This document shows, piece after piece, positions 1 through 8,204 of a stretch of DNA of 41,629 bases. Position numbers and translations under genes: made by a program. Source of the DNA: Streptococcus azizii. Lineage in GTDB: Bacteria > Bacillota > Bacilli > Lactobacillales > Streptococcaceae. The DNA is taken from the NCBI RefSeq assembly GCF_001984715.1, contig NZ_MSPR01000017.1, positions 1 through 41,629 of the forward strand, read 5' to 3'. The notes beneath the pieces were generated by a model. That model had not been told where the DNA came from. It did no database searches and was given only the letters and a program-made list of their open reading frames with translations. Each line of letters starts with the position of its first letter. Position 1 is the stretch's first letter.

Positions 1-3000
1 TAGATGCCGATGGTGTTGGAAGGACCCATACCTTTGACCCAGCCGGTCAAGTGACTGGGGTGACAGAAGGAAATGGGAATACCACCACCTTCACCTACGA
101 TGGCCTTGGACGGAAAATCAGCGCTTCTAATGGTGAGGGAGGGACCTACAGCTACAGCTATGACGGGGTGGGCAATCAAGTATCACTGACCGATGCGGAA
201 GGCCACACCACGACTTATAGCTACGACAGCCGTAGCCGCCTCTTGACAGAGACCGATGCCCTCGGAAAAACGGTTACCTATGAGCGCGACGCCTTGGGGC
301 GTGTTCTCACTCGGACCAATGAAGCAGGTCATGCCAATCGCCTGACCTATGATGACCGGCACAATGCCATCCAGACCGTGACGGACGCTCTTCATCAAGT
401 TACGGAAAATACCTATGATACTTCTGGTCAGTTGCTGGAAGTGACCTATCCAATCGGTACGACCACTCAGACCACCTATGATGGGATGGGGCGTGTTCTT
501 TCTTATACCGATGAAGCCGGTCAGACGGTCTCCTACACCTATGACGCAGTCGGAAACAAGCTGACCGAGACCAAGGGAGACAAGACCACCCGCTATGCCT
601 ATGACAAGTCTGGTAATGTGACCTCTATTACCTACCCAGATGGCAGCAGTGTGTCCTACACCTTGGATACTATGGGGAACATCTTGTCTATGATCGACGC
701 CTTGGGTCGGGAAACCACCTATGAGTATAGCCCAGCTGGTCGCCTCCTTGCGACCACCAATGCCCTGGGGCAGCGGACCAGCTATAGCTATGACAAAAAC
801 GGGAACCAACATAGTGTCACGGATGCGGCAGGCTATACCGCAACCAGCACCTATACCGGTCAAAACCAAATTGCCAGCATCACTGACGGTTTGGGAAACA
901 CCACCACCACCTCTTACAACCAGATGGAGCAGCCGACAGAGATAGTGGATGCCTTGGGTGGGAAAACGACCTATGTGTATAATGAGCTAGGCTATCCGAT
1001 TGAGCAGACCGATGCCAACGGTAACGTGACCAAGATGAGCTATACCGAGACCGCTCAACTAAAAGAAGTCACCTTGCCAGATGGCAGGACCCTTACCCAA
1101 GAGTACGATGTTCTAGACCGTCTCATCAAGCAGACCACTTCTAGCGGTCTTATCACCGAGTATACCTATGATGCGGCGGGTCGTGTGGTGACCAAGAAGG
1201 ATAACCAAGACCTGAACGAGTCCTACAGCTATGACCAGGCTGGCAACCGCCTGACCTTGACCAATAGCCTAGGAGAAGTCACGACCTACAGCTATGACAG
1301 TGACAACCAGCTGACCAAGGTCACCTATGCGGACGGCACCAGCGAGACCTTCACCTATGATGTCATGGGCCATGTCGCGACATCGACCGACCAAGAGGGC
1401 AAGACCAAGACCTACCACTATGACGAGAATGGCAACTTGACCAAGACCGTCGACCACCTCAAGCGGGAGACGGCTTACACCTATGATGCCTTGAACCGAG
1501 TGGTGACCGAGACAGACGCAGACGGCAATCGTTCCACCTATGAGTATGATGTCCTAGGCAACCTGTCTAAGGTGATCGATGCCAAGGGGCAGGAAAGCCA
1601 GTATGGCTACGATGCTAATAAGAACCTAGTTCTCTATACTGACCCAAACGGCCAAGCGACAACCTTCACCTATGACCCATTGGGGCGTGTAGTAGAGACC
1701 CTTGCCCCAACGGGAGCCAAGCAGACCTTTACCTATGACGGGGTAGGGAATCGCCTCAGCGAAACGACAGGGGAAGGCCATACCACGACCTATACCTACG
1801 ACCCGATGAACCGCCTAGCCAGCGTCAAACGCCCAACAGGAGGAGAGACCAGCTATGCTTATGATAGCACCGGCAGTCTCGCCAAGGAGACAGACGCCAA
1901 TGGGCATAGCACCAGCTATGTCAACGACCTCTACGGTCGACCGACCAAGCGGACCCTACCCAATGAAGCGGAGTATACCTATGCTTATGACGGTCTTGGT
2001 CGCTTGTCTACACAAACCGGTCCGCAAGGTCTCGCTAAGAGCTATACTTATGATGTGGCGGGGAACCTGACCGAGGAAGTGGACCAGTCTGATAGACGCA
2101 ACCGCTACACCTATGATAAGGTCGGCCGTCTCTTAACTGCTAAGAATGCCCTTGACCTTGCGACCACCTATAGCTACGATGAAGCGGGGAACCTTGCCTC
2201 TATCACCACACCAAGTGGTGCCAAGACCAGCATGGACTATACGAGGTTGGACCAGCTCAAGACCATCACCAGTCCAAGGGGGCGCAAGGCAGAAATGACT
2301 TATGACCCTGTCGGCCAGGTGACCAAGCGGACCATCAATGACAAGCGGGAGACCAGCTATACCTATGACCCCAATGGGAACCTCTTAGAGGAGACCAATC
2401 CCCTGGGGCAGGTGACCAAGCGGACCTATGATAGCCTCAACCGCATGACCAGTGAGAGTGATACGGCAGGCCAGTTGACCCTCTACAGCTATGACCATGA
2501 CAACCATGTGACCAAGGTCATGAATGAAGCGGGTGGAGAGGCCTCCATGACCTATGATGGCAATGGCAACCTGACCAGTGTGACTGCTGGTCGTGAGCGT
2601 GTTAAGACCTACACTTATGACGGAAAAGACCAGTTGCTTTCAGCCACCCAAGGGTCAGGAGACAAGGCTTCGACGGCTACCTACACCTATGACAGTGTGG
2701 GCAATGTCACCTCTATCACTAATGGCAATGGCAAGGTTACGACTTATACCTATGACCAACTCTCCAATGTCGTAGAGAAGATGACAGCCCTCGGCGATAA
2801 GGAGACCTATCGTTACAACCTTAACAACCAGCTAGAGAAGGTCACCAAGGCCGATGGCGAGACCATCCGCTATGACTACAACCAGTTGGACCAACTGCTC
2901 ACTGTCGATTACTCCAAGAAAGAAGACGGTCAGGTCCTCTATGCTTATGATGCGGATGGCCGCAGGGTGTCTATGAGCGACCTGACAGGGACGACCCAGT

Positions 3001-6000
3001 ATGAGACCAATGAAGAAGGAGAAGTGACTGGTGTCCGTCAAGGAGACGGCAGTGTCATCACCTACAGCTATGATGACTTTGGCAATATTAGCCAGCTGAC
3101 CTACCCAGATGGCAGTAGCGTCTCCTACACCTATGACGACTTGGACCGCTTGACCTCTGTGACGGATAAGGACGGGAAGAAAACGACCTACCGTTACAAT
3201 GAGGCTGGCGACATGACCCAGGTCACCCGTGGGGACGGAACCAAGAGTTTCCTCACCTATGACAGGGGACATCGGGTGACGGAAATGGTCCACCGCGACC
3301 AGAAGGACAAGCTGATAGCGAGCTATGCCTATGAGTATGACGACGGTGACTACATCACCAAGGAGACCATCACTCAAGATGGGGAAACCCTTATCCAAGC
3401 CTACACCTATGACAGTTTAGGGCAGGTCGAGACTATGACCGTGTCTGACAAGGCGGGCAAGGAACTCTCCAGCCTCACCTACACCTATGATCTAGCTGGC
3501 AACAAGCTGACCAGCACAGAAACCATTGAGGGCAAGGAAGAGACGACCCGCTTCACCTACGATGACCACAACCGTCTCATCAAGTTGGAGAATAAGGACG
3601 GTACTAGTAGCTACACTTATGACAAGAACGGCAACCGGATTTCCTCTCAGAAGAATGATGAGAAGCTAGACTATATCTACGATACGGAAAACCGTCTATT
3701 AGCTGTCAAGGACAAGGCAGGCCTCTTGTTTGCGGCATTGTATGATGGGGATGACAACCGGGTCTTTACCGCCAGCCGTAAGGAAGGGAAGCACAGCTAT
3801 CGACTCTTCAAGCGAGAAGAGAAGAAGAAATCACCGCATACCGCTCCAAATGGGGAGGCACATAGCCTCTTCTGGTATGGCTTTAGCCAGAATGTCTTAC
3901 AAGCCTTATCCAGTCTCCCTCAGACCATTGGGACTATCTGGCATGAGATGTTTGACGATGTCTCTACTGCCTACCACAAGAAGGTGGCCAAAGACAGGGC
4001 CAATAGTGAGGGCTTGGTGGTCAATCCACCAGACCTAGGAAACCTCCCGGGTGAGGGAGAAGTGACCTATGCGAGCGAAGTGAAAGAGGTTCTGATTCCT
4101 TACACTACACGAGAAGATAGCTTCCACTACTATGAGGAGCGCAACTATGTCAATGACGTCAACCGTAAGCACACCGAGGTTCTCCAGACCTACGACCGAG
4201 AGCTAAAAGCTCGTGAGACCTATACCTATGGACAGGGTAGAAGTTCCTACCACAACCATGGGACAGGGGATACCTATCAGTACCTAACCAACCAAGCAGG
4301 GTCTGTGACAGGCTTGACTAAGGATGGACAAGCCGTTGCGTCCAGCAAGTACCAACTATACGGTTCCACTAAGGACAGCACAGACGAGACAGGCAACCCG
4401 TATGCCTACAATGGGGAGGCTAGAGATGGTACAGGGCTGGATTACCTGCGGGCAAGGTACTATGATAGCCAGGCAGGAACGTTCTTGACTGAGGACAGTT
4501 ACCAAGGTGAACTAGATGACCCGCTCAGTCAGAACCGCTACAGTTATGTCCACAACAACCCAGTCAACTACACCGACCCGAGTGGACACTTCTGGAAGAG
4601 CATTAAGAGGGTGGCAAGCAACGCTTGGAATGGTGTGAAGAGAGCAGCAGGCAATGCCTGGAATGCGACCAAGACCTTTGTAGGGAATGCCTGGAATGCG
4701 ACTAAGACCTTTGTAGGGAATGCTTGGAATGCGACCAAGGAATTTGTAGGGAATGCTTGGAATGCGACTAAGACCTTTGTAGGGAATGCTTGGAACACAG
4801 CCACAAACTGGTTTGGCAATCAAGTGAACGGGGTGTATCAGGCAGGCCAACAGGTCTATCATAGTGCAAGTAGCTATGCCCAAGCCCAGTACCAGCAGAT
4901 GCAGGCACAGGTTCAAGCTCAACAACTCCAAGCTGTTCGCCATGAATATGCCCAAGCAACGGGTATCAAGGGAACGCCTAAGAGTCGAGAGGCTAGAAAC
5001 CTCCTTCGGAACTGGGGTGCTGCCCTTGCCAAGACCTTGAGACATGTGTGTACGACAGCCAAGCGAGTCGGCAAGCAAATTGTGAAAGCTGTCAAGAAGA
5101 TTGACTGGAAGAAGGTAGCTGTTACAGCAGGTGCTATTGGTGTGGGTGTCGCCCTCACGGTAGCAACAGGCGGATTGGGAGCCTCAATCGCTATGGCGAT
5201 TGGAGGAGCTGCCTCAGGGGCTATCATATCTGGATACGATGCCTACAGCTCTGGCAAACGTGGTTGGGCATTAGCAGGAGCGATTGGAAAAGGAGCAGGC
5301 TTAGGCGCGATTACTGGTTTAGTGGGTGGCTCAGTGATGGGAGCAGGCTCAGGTATTGCGACGAGTATCACCCAGAATATTGGGAATCAGACAGTTCGTC
5401 ACATAGCCAAGGCTGGTATCGAAGCAGGTATTGAAACAGCTATTGACACAGGTCTTGATGTCGCAACAGGCAATCAGATTACTGGTCAAACAGTAGCCAT
5501 GAATTTTGCCTATAACCTCGTCAGCAATGGAGCAGGCAGTGTCTCTCCTAAGAAAGCCCCTAAGGCGGAGGTTAATACGACTAAACCGAAGGCTGGAGAT
5601 GTTCCTGTTACGAAAGCTAATACTGATGAATATGTCACTTATAGACGTGTTCAAGGTGGTGGTAAAGGTACGGCTACAAGTCAACCACGTATTAATGTAA
5701 ATTCAGATGGAACTATTTCAATTTCTAAACATGACAAAGATTTAAATATCAGTATTGATAATGGCGAGCATTCCGCATACTATTTACAGAACAAACGACC
5801 AGGTGGAGAGATTGTTGAATTTGAAGTCCCTAAATGGATGGATGATTTTAGAAAAGAGTACACAGTCCCTCAAACTGCTTACAAAATAAATCCTAATAAT
5901 CAGGGTGGAATGGCTCCAAAGGTAACAGATATAACAACTCCTGGTCGTTCAATTGAATTTCCAGCGCCTTGGGTTGAATGGATTGAAGAATACGCTGTAA

Positions 6001-6026
6001 ATGCTAGAGTAGTGAAGGGGAATTGA
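1..6026 (+). CDS. Rhs/YD-repeat polymorphic toxin, 3' part (5' end outside window)
   Basis: The frame is open from base 3 with no stop, so this is the C-terminal ~2007 residues of a larger protein. From the left edge to about base 3720 it is YD repeats (TYTYD, SYSYDxxGN and similar). The Rhs core follows, with YLRARYYDSQAGTF near 4444-4485 and NPVNYTDPSGH near 4558-4590, where Rhs proteins are known to end their encapsulating shell. Next come tandem 11-residue FVGNAWNATK repeats (4653-4799), a Gly/Ala-rich hydrophobic stretch (about 5110-5545), a linker KAEVNTTKPKAGDVPVTK (5562-5615) and a variable toxin domain of about 135 residues. Base composition drops sharply to AT-rich at about 5570. 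The toxin (YVTYRRVQGGG, then PGGEIVEFEVPKW and PWVEWIEEYA) reminds me of TreTu-type ADP-ribosyltransferases that modify EF-Tu; this is from memory and about 50% sure. The preceding repeats presumably shelter the toxin before delivery. Confidence 0.95.
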   Translation, partial: DADGVGRTHTFDPAGQVTGVTEGNGNTTTFTYDGLGRKISASNGEGGTYSYSYDGVGNQVSLTDAEGHTTTYSYDSRSRLLTETDALGKTVTYERDALGRVLTRTNEAGHANRLTYDDRHNAIQTVTDALHQVTENTYDTSGQLLEVTYPIGTTTQTTYDGMGRVLSYTDEAGQTVSYTYDAVGNKLTETKGDKTTRYAYDKSGNVTSITYPDGSSVSYTLDTMGNILSMIDALGRETTYEYSPAGRLLATTNALGQRTSYSYDKNGNQHSVTDAAGYTATSTYTGQNQIASITDGLGNTTTTSYNQMEQPTEIVDALGGKTTYVYNELGYPIEQTDANGNVTKMSYTETAQLKEVTLPDGRTLTQEYDVLDRLIKQTTSSGLITEYTYDAAGRVVTKKDNQDLNESYSYDQAGNRLTLTNSLGEVTTYSYDSDNQLTKVTYADGTSETFTYDVMGHVATSTDQEGKTKTYHYDENGNLTKTVDHLKRETAYTYDALNRVVTETDADGNRSTYEYDVLGNLSKVIDAKGQESQYGYDANKNLVLYTDPNGQATTFTYDPLGRVVETLAPTGAKQTFTYDGVGNRLSETTGEGHTTTYTYDPMNRLASVKRPTGGETSYAYDSTGSLAKETDANGHSTSYVNDLYGRPTKRTLPNEAEYTYAYDGLGRLSTQTGPQGLAKSYTYDVAGNLTEEVDQSDRRNRYTYDKVGRLLTAKNALDLATTYSYDEAGNLASITTPSGAKTSMDYTRLDQLKTITSPRGRKAEMTYDPVGQVTKRTINDKRETSYTYDPNGNLLEETNPLGQVTKRTYDSLNRMTSESDTAGQLTLYSYDHDNHVTKVMNEAGGEASMTYDGNGNLTSVTAGRERVKTYTYDGKDQLLSATQGSGDKASTATYTYDSVGNVTSITNGNGKVTTYTYDQLSNVVEKMTALGDKETYRYNLNNQLEKVTKADGETIRYDYNQLDQLLTVDYSKKEDGQVLYAYDADGRRVSMSDLTGTTQYETNEEGEVTGVRQGDGSVITYSYDDFGNISQLTYPDGSSVSYTYDDLDRLTSVTDKDGKKTTYRYNEAGDMTQVTRGDGTKSFLTYDRGHRVTEMVHRDQKDKLIASYAYEYDDGDYITKETITQDGETLIQAYTYDSLGQVETMTVSDKAGKELSSLTYTYDLAGNKLTSTETIEGKEETTRFTYDDHNRLIKLENKDGTSSYTYDKNGNRISSQKNDEKLDYIYDTENRLLAVKDKAGLLFAALYDGDDNRVFTASRKEGKHSYRLFKREEKKKSPHTAPNGEAHSLFWYGFSQNVLQALSSLPQTIGTIWHEMFDDVSTAYHKKVAKDRANSEGLVVNPPDLGNLPGEGEVTYASEVKEVLIPYTTREDSFHYYEERNYVNDVNRKHTEVLQTYDRELKARETYTYGQGRSSYHNHGTGDTYQYLTNQAGSVTGLTKDGQAVASSKYQLYGSTKDSTDETGNPYAYNGEARDGTGLDYLRARYYDSQAGTFLTEDSYQGELDDPLSQNRYSYVHNNPVNYTDPSGHFWKSIKRVASNAWNGVKRAAGNAWNATKTFVGNAWNATKTFVGNAWNATKEFVGNAWNATKTFVGNAWNTATNWFGNQVNGVYQAGQQVYHSASSYAQAQYQQMQAQVQAQQLQAVRHEYAQATGIKGTPKSREARNLLRNWGAALAKTLRHVCTTAKRVGKQIVKAVKKIDWKKVAVTAGAIGVGVALTVATGGLGASIAMAIGGAASGAIISGYDAYSSGKRGWALAGAIGKGAGLGAITGLVGGSVMGAGSGIATSITQNIGNQTVRHIAKAGIEAGIETAIDTGLDVATGNQITGQTVAMNFAYNLVSNGAGSVSPKKAPKAEVNTTKPKAGDVPVTKANTDEYVTYRRVQGGGKGTATSQPRINVNSDGTISISKHDKDLNISIDNGEHSAYYLQNKRPGGEIVEFEVPKWMDDFRKEYTVPQTAYKINPNNQGGMAPKVTDITTPGRSIEFPAPWVEWIEEYAVNARVVKGN
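4653..4799 (+). repeat. 33 bp in-gene tandem repeats of the Rhs neck
   Basis: Four-plus copies of a 33-base unit encoding FVGNAWNATK(T/E) lie just after the DPSG motif of the full Rhs gene. The truncated copy at 8205 has one unit fewer (about 8618-8731). Unit sequences are near identical, so slippage or unequal exchange is recent. Confidence 0.85.
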
Positions 6027-6535
6027 TGATGGTTAGTGTAATCAATTTTCCAACTGAAATTATTTGTGGTGTAAAATATAATGGTAAATTTTCTTGGTAT
6101 GTCTCAGATAGAGAGCTATGGATTTTAGATTATACAATTCTAGAATCTAATCTAGTAAGTTATGGATACAACATAGAAGATATTTCATTTGATTCAAAGA
6201 GAAGAAATACTAAGATTCTTGTGAAAGAGAATGCTAAAAATTTTCTTGATCAGATGGTAGAGTTCGAGGTTAGTTCCACAGACTTACAATTCTATTTGTT
6301 AGAATCAGTAGATGAATTAGATAATTCTTGGTATTATGATTTTCAACCTAGTTTATTTATAGATTTTGATAACAAAAGTTTGTATAGTCAATATTCTGAA
6401 TCTGAATCATTTGAAAACTATGTGCCTGTAGGTTGGATAGGGATGTTTTGTAATTTTGGGGATTTAATTCCAGAATCTCAGAGATTTTGGATGTGTAATG
6501 GGGTAAACATATTTGAAAGGAATAATAATGGATAA
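6026..6535 (+). CDS. Putative immunity protein for the first Rhs toxin
   Basis: A 169-residue acidic, aromatic-rich protein whose ATG at 6026 overlaps the TGA of the Rhs gene (TGATG). A second ATG follows directly at 6029. GAAGGGG at 6014-6020 is a good ribosome site for either start. There is no signal peptide or membrane segment, so it should be cytoplasmic, as immunity proteins to nucleic-acid or translation toxins are. I do not recognise the family. The role is inferred from position: the gene directly behind an Rhs toxin tip is normally its cognate antidote, and the overlap suggests translational coupling. Its AT-rich composition matches the toxin domain rather than the Rhs core, as expected for a unit moving together with the toxin. 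Confidence 0.75.
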   Translation: MMVSVINFPTEIICGVKYNGKFSWYVSDRELWILDYTILESNLVSYGYNIEDISFDSKRRNTKILVKENAKNFLDQMVEFEVSSTDLQFYLLESVDELDNSWYYDFQPSLFIDFDNKSLYSQYSESESFENYVPVGWIGMFCNFGDLIPESQRFWMCNGVNIFERNNNG

Positions 6536-6725
6536 AATATCAATGCTTATTGAAGAATTTGAAAATGAAGCTACAGGTGATACGGTTGAGGGAATAACAA
6601 TCTTGATTGATGGTAAATTAAAAGATGTTGTTGATATTTTGAAAAATAAACTTAATCAAAAAGAATCTGTCAATATTATACATGAAGCTTTACTAGTTGG
6701 GTTAGAAGAACTTTCTCACAGATAG
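6528..6725 (+). CDS. Small unknown protein in the Rhs immunity region
   Basis: A 65-residue protein starting at ATG 6528, preceded by GAAAGG at 6515-6520 and overlapping the end of the previous gene by 8 bases. A TTG at 6513 would add five residues but lies upstream of the ribosome site. The sequence is acidic and probably all helical (MDKISMLIEEFENEATGD, ending GLEELSHR). No family is recognised. It may be a second immunity subunit or the remnant of another antidote. Its stop codon lies within the first bases of an Rhs fragment that continues in another frame, so the junction looks like the product of a recombination event. Confidence 0.55.
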   Translation: MDKISMLIEEFENEATGDTVEGITILIDGKLKDVVDILKNKLNQKESVNIIHEALLVGLEELSHR

Positions 6726-7572
6726 AAGCAACTGCCGGAGCTGCAGGAGGAGCAGTTAGTGGATTCGCTACCAGCGTTCTTTCGGGCGACAAGCCACAAG
6801 ATATTCTTAGCAACACTTGGAATGGAGCTGTCAGTGGAGTCAAGTCAGGAGCTTTAACAGGTGGTCTCCTTGGAGGTTTCGGAGTAGCAACTACATCCGT
6901 CAGTGGTCCAGTAGCCCGTTATGCGGTTGATACCATCGTGGATGCGTCACAGGGGGGAAGATTACCCTGAGTAGCATAGCAACTAGTCTTGCCATCAATG
7001 CGGTATCAGAAGGTGTTTCTGTACGAGGAGCTAAGGGTGCCAAGGCAGATGTCAACACTAACAAACCGAAAGCTGGAGATGTGCCAGTCACGAAATCACA
7101 CAAGGATATGACTCCTGTTCAGCAATTAGCATTGCCTGGTCCGGCAGATAAACCATTGGCGTTGCCTGAATCAGCTCCTAAACAACAATCTGTTTCCTCA
7201 GCATCAGGCACAATCGTTGATTCTAGTTACTCTTTACATAGTAGAGGTTATAAACCTCAACCTGGAGAAAGAACATTTGAAGGATATCTTAAAAATAATG
7301 TTCCTATAGATGTCGAAGTAAAATTGCATACAGATTCTGCGGATTTTAACTCTAACAATGGAATGGTTGGTGGACAATTCAAGAGATTTGGTAGTGACTC
7401 ACATGCAGGATTATCACCTCATGTACATCAACCACAAAGAAATGTAAGTCCTACAGGTGATATTTATGGGGGTGTTGGTTCTAAAACATCTAATGGAAGC
7501 GTTACTTCTCCAGGCTCAAAAGATGTAAAGCAACTCTATGATTACCTTAATAATGGTAAATATAGAAAGTAG
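6722..7572 (+). pseudogene. Orphan Rhs C-terminus with type-24-like toxin, start-less and frameshifted
   Basis: Frame 6722 reads a Gly/Ala-rich pre-toxin region (ATAGAAGGAVSGFATSVL, then WNGAVSGVKSGALTGGLLGG) with no start codon. The frame breaks in a run of six G at 6952-6957. One base is missing there: from 6958 a different frame continues the same protein type (ITLSSIATSLAINAVSEGVS), then a linker KADVNTNKPKAGDVPVTK that nearly matches the one in the upstream full-length gene, then a toxin of about 150 residues (GYKPQPGERTFEGYLKNN, FKRFGSDSHAGLSPHVHQP, KQLYDYLNNGKYRK). That tail resembles polymorphic toxin type 24 (Ntox24) as I remember it. A GTG at 7081 could in principle start the toxin half alone (163 residues), but no good ribosome site precedes it. 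Best read as a displaced, inactive cassette that could still donate its toxin end. Confidence 0.75.
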
Positions 7573-7578
7573 GTTTAT

Positions 7579-7839
7579 ATGACAGAAGCACAAAGAAAAT
7601 TGTTAATAGAGCTGAAGGTAATACAGGAACAAGCTGTTGCAATGAATAGTGAGCAACCTAACTTGTCTGAAAAAGAAAAATTATTTAATGTGAGCTATGA
7701 TACACTATATTTAGTCATGGAACTTTTGGATGGATATAGGCACTTAAATATTGATTTGTTAGATAAAGATAGTCATGAATTTTTAAACAATAAAATTCAG
7801 TTGCATGATGAAATTTCTAATTTTTTGAAATCATATTAA
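7579..7839 (+). CDS. Putative immunity protein of the type-24-like toxin cassette
   Basis: An 86-residue acidic, helical protein (MTEAQRKLLIELKVIQEQAV, later LVMELLDGYRHLNIDLLDKD) starting 6 bases after the orphan toxin end. A modest ribosome site (AAAGTAGG at 7567-7574) overlaps the toxin's stop. No family is recognised and there is no membrane segment. The immunity role is inferred from position and the AT-rich composition shared with the toxin. Because the toxin in front of it is broken upstream, this gene probably persists as an orphan antidote that would protect against siblings carrying the intact toxin. Confidence 0.65.
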   Translation: MTEAQRKLLIELKVIQEQAVAMNSEQPNLSEKEKLFNVSYDTLYLVMELLDGYRHLNIDLLDKDSHEFLNNKIQLHDEISNFLKSY

Positions 7840-7907
7840 TTTTTCTAGCAATAGTAGCTGTAGCTGTCAATGTCACCATTGTAGGAGAAATAATATAGTT
7901 GTGTTTC

Positions 7908-8036
7908 CGTGGTGCTGTAGGCGCTTGATCTAGTCATCGAGGACGTTGAAAACGCTGGAGGCTGTTCTATCGTTTTCCGTCCGCTCCCCGCCCACCTATG
8001 GAGTTTCTCTCCATAGGTGTTTTTGACATCACCACG
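7908..8036 (+). repeat. Rhs-cassette structured repeat, copy 1
   Basis: A 129 bp element bounded by CGTGGTGCTGT at the left and ACATCACCACG at the right (inverted, one mismatch). Inside are GGACG-tt-GAAAACG paired with CGTTTTC-CGTCC and a perfect 11 bp hairpin CACCTATGGAG (7993-8003) / CTCCATAGGTG (8009-8019). Two more copies lie at 10695 and 14013. This copy lacks about 11 bases on the right side of the central helix, and the left partner is also changed (GATCTAG instead of GAGCTAG). It sits between an immunity gene and the next truncated Rhs gene. No reading frame is convincing on either strand. Confidence 0.85.
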
Positions 8037-8140
8037 AGGACTATATAGTTTGTCATAAGAAATAAGCAATCTATTCCTACCTAATTATTTGAAAAACAAG
8101 ATAAAAAATAGGATATAAATAAAAAATATTGTTAAAAATG

Positions 8141-8149
8141 TGCTATAAT
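8141..8149 (+). promoter_or_regulatory. Extended -10 promoter ahead of truncated Rhs copy
   Basis: TGCTATAAT is an extended -10 (TGn plus TATAAT at 8144-8149) about 55 bases upstream of the truncated Rhs frame at 8205. No good -35 is visible. The surrounding segment (AAGATAAAAAATAGGA at 8099-8114 through GAACTGT) recurs at 15235-15291 with the same -10, so it is a copied block rather than chance AT-richness. It could drive the GIY-YIG toxin cassette. Confidence 0.55.
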
Positions 8150-8204
8150 GGAACTGTTGGAATATAATCAAGTTTTTTAGACCTCTACCTACGGTCATGG
8201 CAGA

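Noticed and set aside
4568..5227. Several minus-strand frames over the Rhs neck and pre-toxin
   Set aside because: They mirror the codon bias of the plus-strand gene, recur identically at 8478-9160 and lack start signals.
7845..8069. 74-codon minus-strand frame over structured repeat copy 1
   Set aside because: The frame is not kept in copies 2 and 3, and the helices explain the conservation better.
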